Shown in pieces: positions 6,065 through 12,149 of a stretch of DNA of 12,149 nt (within the stretch, counting starts at the first letter, position 1; every line of letters starts with the position of its first letter). Origin of the DNA: Gemmatimonadota bacterium (GTDB taxonomy: Bacteria; GCA-2686955). The DNA is taken from assembly GCA_026991065.1 (NCBI GenBank), contig JALXCG010000723.1, positions 1-12,149 of the forward strand, read 5' to 3'. A program made the translations under genes and the position numbers. The notes under the pieces were generated by a model that had not been told where the DNA came from, searched no databases, and saw only the letters and a list, made by a program, of their open reading frames with translations.

Positions 6065-7261
6065 ATGGGAACCGCGATCTTGCTTCTCGCCATCGGCTTC
6101 CTGGCTTCTGTCGGGGTTGCCACCCTGAGCCTGAACGGGGCCCGAACGGACGCTTCAAACGCCTATGTGGAAGCCTATGAGGGACATGTTTCCCGAGACT
6201 GTGCCCGCACCGGAGCACTGCTTGCCCTGCGCCATTTGATGGAGGACGATGGGTGGCGCGACGGCTATAGCGACATCGCGTTGGGCAGCGGGACGTTCGA
6301 TGTCGTGGTCGATGATTTCAGTAGTGACGGCTCCCTCAACTACAACGAAATCCGGGTCACGGCACAGGGCTCCTATGACGGCGTGGACGAAACAGTGGTC
6401 GCCATGCTCGAGCGGCGCGCATTCTCGCACTACGCCTACTTCACCGACTATGAGCCGCAAATCTGGTTTATCACCGGCGACACAATCCAAGGCCCGGTGC
6501 ACACCAATGGCCAGTTCCACATCTGGGGTGGGCCGGTCTTCGAAGGGCACGTGACCACGGTCGCATCCGATTACGCGACCTGGAATGATTATCATTTCCC
6601 CGAATTCAAAGAGGGGATCGAATACGATGTGCCACCGATTGAGTTACCGGTCGACCTTTCGGTACCGGAGGCGGCGGCGCAACAGGGCGGCCACACCTTT
6701 TACGAAGATGTGTCACTCAACTTCACGGCCGACGGCATGGTCGAGTGGACTACCGACAATGCTTCCGGATCCTGGTCTCTTTCCAGTTTCAACGGAACCA
6801 TCTATGTCGATGGTGGATATGATGTTACGGTTGAGGGAACGATCGATGGACAGGTCACGGTGGCCACCGAGGGCAACATCCTGATCAATGGCGACCTGGT
6901 CTACAAGGAGGATCCGACGCTGCATCCAGACTCGGACGATTTCGCCGGGTTGGTGGCCTGGGAGAGTATCTGGGTGGTCGACAACGCTGCCAATCAGGAT
7001 GGCTGCAGCATCCACGGATCCTTGATGGCGGTCGAGGGCAGTTTTACCGTCGAGAACTATGAGGAAGGCACCCCACGGGGAATCCTGAACGTGGTCGGCG
7101 GAGTGATCCAGAAGCAGCGTGGACCAGTCGGCACATTCAACCGCTACGGCGTGGTTACAGGGTACCAAAAGAAGTACGTCTACGATGAACGCCTGCTCAC
7201 TGAATCCCCGCCGGCATTCCCCGTCATCGACCGTCCTGTACTGGTTGCCTGGATCGAGTGA
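6065..7261 (+). CDS. Large pilin-like surface protein, PilX position, DUF4900-like body (third of trio)
   Basis: A 398-residue protein: N-terminal membrane helix (about 3-22, TAILLLAIGFLASVGVATLS), an amphipathic segment (SNAYVEAYEGHVSRDCARTG) leading to LALRHLMEDDGWRDG (53-67), then a long beta-rich body. The stretch YEPQIWFITGDTIQGPVHTN (129-148) followed by IWGGPVFEGHVTT (153-165) matches my memory of DUF4900 proteins. Later strands (YDVTVEGTIDGQVTVATEG, NILINGDLVY) look like stacked beta-helix-like turns, and the C terminus has GVVTGYQKKYVYDERLL (362-378). It probably plays the PilX/GspK role, the bulky minor pilin of a tip complex. ATG 6065 has AGGAG (6054-6058) 6 bases upstream, overlapping the preceding stop, so it is the third gene of a coupled operon. 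The exact domain name is from memory. Confidence 0.78.
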   Translation: MGTAILLLAIGFLASVGVATLSLNGARTDASNAYVEAYEGHVSRDCARTGALLALRHLMEDDGWRDGYSDIALGSGTFDVVVDDFSSDGSLNYNEIRVTAQGSYDGVDETVVAMLERRAFSHYAYFTDYEPQIWFITGDTIQGPVHTNGQFHIWGGPVFEGHVTTVASDYATWNDYHFPEFKEGIEYDVPPIELPVDLSVPEAAAQQGGHTFYEDVSLNFTADGMVEWTTDNASGSWSLSSFNGTIYVDGGYDVTVEGTIDGQVTVATEGNILINGDLVYKEDPTLHPDSDDFAGLVAWESIWVVDNAANQDGCSIHGSLMAVEGSFTVENYEEGTPRGILNVVGGVIQKQRGPVGTFNRYGVVTGYQKKYVYDERLLTESPPAFPVIDRPVLVAWIE

Positions 7262-7522
7262 TAACCAACCAGATTCACTATTTTCATCTATTGTGCGTCT
7301 TGAGCCGAAGAGCGTCTCCTTCCTGATACAAAACTACCTCCTCTTCTCTGAATCGACTTGCGCAAACCGCCTGTTTTGCGTTTAGACTCTTGCTAAAGTA
7401 TCTCGCAGAGTCGGTCCAAGCACCCGGGGGGGCGACGGCGAGTCCCACCACAGAGTCATGGTGCGTGTGCGCACGCCGGGTGCAATGCTGGTCCTGCCGG
7501 CGGACTTGGAAGAGGTTTCCGT
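7262..7522 (+). promoter_or_regulatory. Intergenic region with candidate promoters for the second surface operon
   Basis: Bases 7262-7405 are markedly richer in A+T than the flanking genes, the usual look of promoter DNA in a GC-rich genome. Two overlapping candidates have ideal 17-bp spacing but weak boxes (3 of 6 each): TTGCGC (7358-7363) with TTTAGA (7381-7386), and TTGCGT (7376-7381) with TATCTC (7399-7404). A CGCAAA/TTTGCG inverted repeat (7361-7380) spans the first. The remaining 118 bases are GC-rich and form the structured leader described separately. No terminator with a T-run is visible after the pilin-like operon. Short frames through here look like shadows. Confidence 0.35.
7420..7483 (+). 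ncRNA. Structured 5' leader, possible three-way junction
   Basis: The closing stem pairs GCACCCGG (7420-7427) with CCGGGTGC (7476-7483), 8 perfect bp. Inside it, two hairpins lie side by side: CACCA (7446-7450) with TGGTG (7459-7463), and CGTG (7464-7467) with CACG (7472-7475), the second directly abutting the 3' closing strand. An 18-base G-rich single strand (7428-7445) is left in the junction. It lies 40 bases before the GTG of the 899-residue gene. It matches no riboswitch class I know. It could be a cis-regulatory RNA or an accident of GC-rich DNA. Confidence 0.3.
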
Positions 7523-10222
7523 GTGCTCCAAACGCTGCTTTCCGTGCTACGCCCTGGCGTTCCCGGCGGGGAGAGTACGACACGGGCGGTACGCCGCATG
7601 TGGAGCCTGGCAGTGAGTGCCGCCGCGCTGGCGATCGCGCCGCGGGCATTCGCCGACACCAAACCCCTGTTCGGTAGCTTTGTCGACACGGCCCACACGC
7701 ATTCCTGGGCCGGCTATCAAGGAGAATGGGTGGATCAAGACAACGCCCACCACTCCCTCTTTCGGATCGATGGCGTGTGGCGTCGGGGTGAAGCGCGCTA
7801 CGATCGTTTCTACGGGGCACACTGGCTGCCGGGCTTTGGCGGCGTCGGTCTCGGTCGGCAGCGGCCGATGGCGCCAATCTTGCTGTTTGGCCAGGGGATG
7901 ATGCTGCGGGGCGCTCAGTTCAGCGTGGAACGTGATTCCTGGTGGGGAGGCGGCTTGATCGGCCATCTGCAGGAGTCTCGGTTCACCGCTGGAGCAGCCC
8001 GATTCGATGACCCCATCGGCGGCTTTGCCGGCGGCGGGCGCCTTTTCGATCTGATCGACCTGGGCGGATCTTGGTCGACCTGGAAAGACGACTCTTCCGG
8101 GCAGCGGATGCGCAGCACGGTGGTTTCGGTGCGCACGCCCACTTGGAAGGCGATGGATTTCGACGCTGCTTACGGGACGCTTCTGGGTGGTGGCACCGGC
8201 ACTTGGCGCCAGCGGCAGGCCTTGCGAGTCCACGCCACTCTGCAAGGCCCTCAATACCTGCTGGCCATCGGTCACCAACAACGCGGCGCACGCTACGCGC
8301 GCCCCGAGGACATCGGCACCTCCACCGGATTTGAACAGTTCGACTCCTCCGGGAGACTGCGTTTTCTCGACTCCTGGGAATGGTCTCATCAGTCGCGCAC
8401 CACCCGCTCCTCCAGCCTGCAGGGGCGCACTGCATGGCAGTCATTTGCGCGCGAAGAGGTCCAGTGGCACGGAGACCGCATGGCGGAGATCGCCAGCTTG
8501 CAATACCATCGCGGTGAGGTCTCCCAGGCTCGCCTTGGACTGCGAACCCAGTTCCGCGATGCTCAGAACCATGAGCGCGCAGAAACCGGCCTCTATCTCC
8601 GCCTTCGGAACGATGGGCAGTTGCGCTGGGATGAGTTGATGGGCAGCCTCTCCGGCTACGGTCGCACGACCGACTGGCAGACGCGCTTTCGTGTTCGCCA
8701 TCCCGTTTACAGCGGCCAGCACTGGCCGACCCTCTCCACCTCCCTGCACTTGAACGTCCAAACCGCGACCCACACATCCTCGCTCACCTCCGACCTGCTT
8801 CTCGACTACGTGCCGGACCGCGAGGCCCGGCAGAGGTCGAATCTCAGTCTGCGCCTGCGCGGCCGGGCAATCCCCGGTCCCCGTACTGAAATCTCCGCGG
8901 CGGCCAGCGGTCGGGCCTCGTGGGACGGGTCGCGGTCGATGACCTTCAATGGAACCGGCACCCTGCTCGCCAACGCGAACAACCGCGTAGAGTTAACCAG
9001 CAGTCTTGTGTTCTCGCGCTTTCCGGAACACGCGTGGCAACGCAACACCCGCTTCGGTTTGCTCTGGAACCAGGCGTTCGGTGGCCCCAGGAACCGCATC
9101 TGGCGCGATCAACTTCTGCCCAGCCTCCAGGTCCGCGTGGTGGCCCGCCCCAAGACAGGTGGTCCTCAGGAGGGAGTCGGAGGTGTTGCGGTCACTCTCA
9201 ACGGAACCAGCACGGCTTTCACCGACTCACAGGGCTGGGCACGCTTCGACCGTCTCGACCCGGGAAGCGTCGACGTCGTGGTCGACACGGTGAGTCTGGG
9301 CCCGAACTACAAGCCACTTACCACGGCGCACCGGCGATTGCACCTGCGCGCCGCAACTACGCGAGTGCTCCCGATTGAGTTGGAGACCTCCAGTTCGATT
9401 CTGGTGGTAGCCTGGAACGACCTTGACGAGTCGGGGGTTCTGCCCTTCGGCTACATCCCGATTCCGGCCATCCCCCTGCTGGTCGATGGACAGAGTGGAT
9501 TTGCCACCGACTCCAGCGGGGTTCTTTTCCTCCCGGACCAGGAACCGGGTCCCCACGAGGTCGCCCTCGATACCACACACCTTGACGCCATCTTCCACCC
9601 GACGAAGGGTAGCAGGAGCGCTTGCACCCTCCGGTCCGGCAACGAGGTCGTGGTCGATTTCGGTTTGCGTGCGTACGGCAGGCTCCAAGGTCAAGTGGTT
9701 CTCCAGCCGAATGCGGGCGAGGATCCTCTCCCCGCTCCCGGCCCGGTTGATATCTATGCCAACGGACGTTGGCTGACCGCAACAGACATCTCCGGCCACT
9801 TCTCATGCGAAGCTCCCGTGGGCGCCCTTGAGATCGAAGCGAAGTTGCGGCAACTGCCGCAAGCACCAATCGCCGTGGCCAGCCATCCGCAGCGAACCGA
9901 AATCAAACCGCACACGCCGACCAGGACCACGATCGAGTTGCCTCGTCATTGCCGACTGCGCGTTCAGATCAAGTCGGCAGACGCGGACTTCGACCCCATG
10001 GGGCTCCCGCTGGAGATCGTGGGCGGCAGCTTCCAGTACACGTCGGCGACCGGCGAAGTGCTTTTCGAACCCCTGGAACCCGCCACGGTGACGGTTCGTT
10101 TGCTCCCGGACTATGTGCCTGAGGGGTACAAGCTGGCGTCACCGGCAAGCATTTCGGTGGAACTACATCGCGGTGAGGAGACCAGCGTTCAGTTCCGGAT
10201 CGAGCCGGAGGCGGCGCAGTGA
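7523..10222 (+). CDS. Large secreted/outer-membrane beta-rich protein with four C-terminal beta-sandwich repeats
   Basis: An 899-residue protein of unrecognised family. Residues 1-45 form a long-n-region signal peptide (basic RAVRR, hydrophobic WSLAVSAAALAIA, cleavage near AFA-D45). Residues 46-535 have short alternating polar/aromatic strands with Gly/Trp/Tyr turns, as in an outer-membrane barrel or other large beta domain. Residues 536-893 hold four tandem Ig- or transthyretin-like modules of the carboxypeptidase-regulatory type, each with a T-D-x-x-G turn or a remnant: TDSQG (567-571), TDSSG (662-666), TDISG (754-758), SATG (841-844), spaced 95, 92 and 86. A signal, a beta-rich body and C-terminal sandwich domains recall fimbrial ushers, but no usher motif is certain. 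GTG 7523 has AGAGG (7511-7515) 7 bases upstream; ATG 7598 would shorten the n-region but lacks a binding site. It overlaps the next gene by GTGA, so the products are probably needed in linked amounts. Confidence 0.8.
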   Translation: MLQTLLSVLRPGVPGGESTTRAVRRMWSLAVSAAALAIAPRAFADTKPLFGSFVDTAHTHSWAGYQGEWVDQDNAHHSLFRIDGVWRRGEARYDRFYGAHWLPGFGGVGLGRQRPMAPILLFGQGMMLRGAQFSVERDSWWGGGLIGHLQESRFTAGAARFDDPIGGFAGGGRLFDLIDLGGSWSTWKDDSSGQRMRSTVVSVRTPTWKAMDFDAAYGTLLGGGTGTWRQRQALRVHATLQGPQYLLAIGHQQRGARYARPEDIGTSTGFEQFDSSGRLRFLDSWEWSHQSRTTRSSSLQGRTAWQSFAREEVQWHGDRMAEIASLQYHRGEVSQARLGLRTQFRDAQNHERAETGLYLRLRNDGQLRWDELMGSLSGYGRTTDWQTRFRVRHPVYSGQHWPTLSTSLHLNVQTATHTSSLTSDLLLDYVPDREARQRSNLSLRLRGRAIPGPRTEISAAASGRASWDGSRSMTFNGTGTLLANANNRVELTSSLVFSRFPEHAWQRNTRFGLLWNQAFGGPRNRIWRDQLLPSLQVRVVARPKTGGPQEGVGGVAVTLNGTSTAFTDSQGWARFDRLDPGSVDVVVDTVSLGPNYKPLTTAHRRLHLRAATTRVLPIELETSSSILVVAWNDLDESGVLPFGYIPIPAIPLLVDGQSGFATDSSGVLFLPDQEPGPHEVALDTTHLDAIFHPTKGSRSACTLRSGNEVVVDFGLRAYGRLQGQVVLQPNAGEDPLPAPGPVDIYANGRWLTATDISGHFSCEAPVGALEIEAKLRQLPQAPIAVASHPQRTEIKPHTPTRTTIELPRHCRLRVQIKSADADFDPMGLPLEIVGGSFQYTSATGEVLFEPLEPATVTVRLLPDYVPEGYKLASPASISVELHRGEETSVQFRIEPEAAQ

Positions 10223-10848
10223 TCCCTCTTCACCGCAAGGCCGCCCTGGTTGCCGCAGTACTCGGCGCTTCGATGCTCCCGGCGACCGCGCAGATCCGTC
10301 ACCTGGAACGACTGCCCTCTTCACGCCGCGACAAGCTCTATATCACCCTCAATGGCGGCCTCCATTTTGCGCCCACCACACTTACCGGACACGTCCAGAT
10401 CCTGCGCGCCGCGGAAGCCCCGTGGCTGCGCCTCTCTTACCCCCGCAGCGACGGTTTCCACGTGGCGCTGCAGACCTCCAACTTTCGCTCCCCTTCGGGA
10501 GACGTGATCGCAAACACGCAACTCGAATTCACCGCCCGCAACGGCGAGATAGCTGCGCTGGACACGCCCGGAACCGGAGCCGATTCGGCTCTCAGCCGAG
10601 AGCGCGCCCTCCTTTTTGATGGCGCGGTGATCGACCCCACCTTGCGGGGGAGCGGTCCGCTACCACGGGAAACAGGTACCAGCGGCACCCTGGGGGATCC
10701 CCTGGTGATTCTGACCGGGCCTCCGGGCAGCCGTGGGGAGTTTACCTATCACCTTGATCCAGAGGAGTTCCAACTTCGGATTCCAGCAAACGCTCACAAG
10801 GGCCAATACGAGGCTTCCCTAACCGTCACATTGGCGCCTGGCCCATGA
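10219..10848 (+). CDS. Secreted protein, candidate surface/fimbria-like subunit
   Basis: A 209-residue protein with a clean Sec signal peptide: HRK, then AALVAAVLGASML, cleavage after PATA (residue 24). The mature part is predicted to be beta-rich without transmembrane segments or cysteines. Near the end, DPEEFQLRIPANAHKGQYEA (180-199) followed by SLTVTLAPGP resembles the 'IPA-x-A-x-x-G-x-Y-x-A-x-L-T' ending of many bacterial surface and fimbria-like beta-sandwich proteins; the resemblance is short and by eye. The GTG start overlaps the stop of the 899-residue gene (GTGA), with GGAGG (10207-10211) 7 bases upstream, so the pair is translationally coupled. A natural reading is that the larger protein exports or anchors this one, but that is inference. 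No confident family assignment. Confidence 0.8.
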   Translation: MIPLHRKAALVAAVLGASMLPATAQIRHLERLPSSRRDKLYITLNGGLHFAPTTLTGHVQILRAAEAPWLRLSYPRSDGFHVALQTSNFRSPSGDVIANTQLEFTARNGEIAALDTPGTGADSALSRERALLFDGAVIDPTLRGSGPLPRETGTSGTLGDPLVILTGPPGSRGEFTYHLDPEEFQLRIPANAHKGQYEASLTVTLAPGP

Positions 10849-10975
10849 TTTCAACCACCATTCTTACTCATTTGGAGCCGGTGCAGTGGCTCCGACCATC
10901 GTCCAGCACAGGCAGGCAAACGAGCGCACCCAATGCTGCAAGACCCGGATGCGCTACAGCCCCGGGAGGAAAACC
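10849..10975 (+). other. 127-bp gap with a perfect hairpin
   Basis: Holds GGAGCC (10874-10879) paired with GGCTCC (10888-10893) around an 8-base loop, with no T-run after it. It may partly terminate or process the message between the secreted-protein gene and the beta-helix gene. No promoter stands out, so read-through is possible. The GGAGG at 10965-10969 is the ribosome binding site of the next gene. Confidence 0.35.
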
Positions 10976-12149
10976 GTGAAAAGAAATTCGATCTGGCCAT
11001 TGGCCATGGCTGTGATAGCCGGCGCAGGAGCCGTTTCCGCGGCAACCCTCTCCGTACCGGCCGCGTATTCCACGATCCAGGCGGCAATCGACGCGGCCGT
11101 GGCCGGGGATGAAGTCGTCGTTTCCCCCGGGACTTATGCCGAATCGATCGATTTTCTCGGTAAGGCGATCACCGTTCGCAGTACTGACCCGAGCGATCCC
11201 ACAACCGTCTCCGCGACCGTGATCAACCCTGGCGGCAACGGCAGCGCCGCCAGCTTCCTCTCCGCCGAGACCACCACCTCGATTCTCCAGGGGCTCAAAT
11301 TGACCGGTGGCGGCGGCACGGTTTACGCCACCGGTCCCAGCGGTGGAGAGAGCCTCGGCGGCGGCGCAATCTACTGCCTGAACGCGGGACCAACCATCGC
11401 CGACTGTGTGATCGAAGCCAACGATCTATCAGCCGCGGCAAGTTCTGCGGGTGGAGGCATCTATGTAGCCGGCGGCGCCCCCAGAATCGAACGTTGTGAC
11501 CTGGCCTCCAATGCCGTCAAGAATCTCGGAGGCGCTCTCTATGTCGGCGCGGGCGGCAACTGCACCCTGGTCAATTGCACAGTGCGCTCCAATTCGTCGG
11601 CAGGCAGCGGCGGAGGTGTTGCGGTTGCCGCCGGAGGCACGCTGACCTGGACCGGCGACTCGGCCACCGGCAACAATGCGCCGCGCAGCGGTGGGGCGCT
11701 TTACATCCGCGACGATGCAAGCGCGATCGTCTCCGACTGCGCCTTCAGCCACAACTCCAGCAACGGAGATGGCGGCACCATCGCACTCGAAGACGCCGCG
11801 GCATCGAGCTTCACCGGTTGCGATTTCGACAACACGAGTGCCGGCAACGCCGGCGGCGCCGTCGCCGCGACCCGTTCGTCGACAACGCTTCGCTCCTGCA
11901 CTTTCGCGAGCAGCCAGGCCACCAACTACGGCGGCTCCATCTTCATCTTCGACGCGCCCAATGCAGTGCTCGATGACTGCACGATCAGCGGGAGTTCCGC
12001 CTGGGAGGGCGGCGCAGTGTGGCTCAATAGCCCCGGCTCCATCGCCGCACTCACCGTAACCGGCTGCAACGCGACCTGGGCCGGCGGGGTCTACCTGGAG
12101 AATGCGTCTCCGACCATCAGCGGCTCGACCTTGGCGCAGAACAGTGCCA
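10976..12149 (+). CDS. Secreted right-handed beta-helix protein with cysteine ladder (C terminus outside window)
   Basis: The frame is open from GTG 10976 to the right edge, 391 residues so far. A signal peptide (KRN, then IWPLAMAVIAGAGAV, cleavage near SAA) is followed by the classic opening of pectate-lyase-like and PMP-like helices, STIQAAIDAAVAGDEVVVSP (32-51). From about residue 128, ten turns each start with a GG(A/G/S/V) plus beta strand (GGAIY, GGIYV, GGALY, GGAVW) and end near an Asn/Ser-rich turn. In most turns a Cys sits at the same place: 144, 174, 201, 255, 282, 308, 335 and 364, about 27 apart, with Asp228 filling the gap. Such proteins are surface-displayed or secreted, binding or cleaving polysaccharide, or acting as adhesins. 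No catalytic motif is visible, so a structural or adhesive role is as likely. GGAGG (10965-10969) lies 6 bases before the start. A C-terminal sorting tag, if any, is outside the window. Confidence 0.88.
   Translation, partial: MKRNSIWPLAMAVIAGAGAVSAATLSVPAAYSTIQAAIDAAVAGDEVVVSPGTYAESIDFLGKAITVRSTDPSDPTTVSATVINPGGNGSAASFLSAETTTSILQGLKLTGGGGTVYATGPSGGESLGGGAIYCLNAGPTIADCVIEANDLSAAASSAGGGIYVAGGAPRIERCDLASNAVKNLGGALYVGAGGNCTLVNCTVRSNSSAGSGGGVAVAAGGTLTWTGDSATGNNAPRSGGALYIRDDASAIVSDCAFSHNSSNGDGGTIALEDAAASSFTGCDFDNTSAGNAGGAVAATRSSTTLRSCTFASSQATNYGGSIFIFDAPNAVLDDCTISGSSAWEGGAVWLNSPGSIAALTVTGCNATWAGGVYLENASPTISGSTLAQNSA

Noticed and set aside
7262-7330. Intrinsic terminator after the pilin-like operon
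   Set aside because: Only a 4-bp TCTT/AAGA stem and a short GCGTCT direct repeat are visible, with no T-run after them.
7384-7522. Cyclic-di-GMP (GEMM) or other known riboswitch in the surface-operon leader
   Set aside because: Considered because of the surface genes and structured leader, but the conserved GEMM core sequences are absent.
7390-7677. 95-codon plus-strand frame upstream of and overlapping the 899-residue gene
   Set aside because: Overlaps the signal peptide region in another frame, has Arg/Cys/Trp-rich composition and no binding site.
10845-10979. 44-codon frame bridging the secreted-protein stop (ATGA overlap) and the beta-helix start (GTGA overlap)
   Set aside because: The double overlap is neat, but there is no ribosome binding site and the sequence is low in structure-forming content; read as chance.

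Overview
GC-rich bacterial DNA holding ten protein genes that I consider solid (two of them cut by the window edges), one possible very short membrane-protein gene, and several structured intergenic stretches. I see no tRNA, rRNA, CRISPR array or insertion sequence. The organism cannot be named from this sequence. The trio of leaderless pilin-like genes, the abundance of secreted beta-rich proteins, strong GGAG-type ribosome binding sites and very heavy GTG start use fit an uncultured lineage of the FCB group (the Eisenbacteria, Krumholzibacteriota, Latescibacterota or Gemmatimonadota neighbourhood). That placement is inference.

Layout. 2-334: end of an unidentified gene. 497-2008: an ALDH7-family (antiquitin-type) aldehyde dehydrogenase, followed by a chain of GC-rich hairpins (2040-2172). 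2249-2661, minus strand: a small four-CxxC zinc-ribbon-like protein and, upstream of it, a possible 37-residue membrane protein. 2683-3843: a secreted protein with three FKBP-type domains, the middle one degenerate. It converges, with a 3-bp gap, on 3847-4623 (minus), a crotonase-fold enoyl-CoA hydratase/isomerase. 4624-5025: a divergent intergenic region with a candidate promoter abutting a perfect palindrome.

5026-7261 is a tight operon of three pilin-like membrane-anchored proteins (MshD/PilV-like, PilW/GspJ-like, and a large PilX-position protein with a DUF4900-like body). After an AT-rich stretch and a leader that can fold as a three-way junction (7420-7483) comes a second surface operon: an 899-residue secreted or outer-membrane protein with four C-terminal beta-sandwich repeats, translationally coupled by a GTGA overlap to a 209-residue secreted protein. 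A right-handed beta-helix protein with a cysteine at nearly every 27-residue turn follows and runs off the window.

The left half is unremarkable metabolism and folding (amino-acid or aldehyde oxidation, acyl-CoA handling, periplasmic prolyl isomerase). The right half, about 7 kb, is devoted to cell-surface proteins. Its three units could supply minor pilins, an outer-membrane/beta-sandwich scaffold with its exported partner, and an exposed beta-helix. That they work together is inference from adjacency only.
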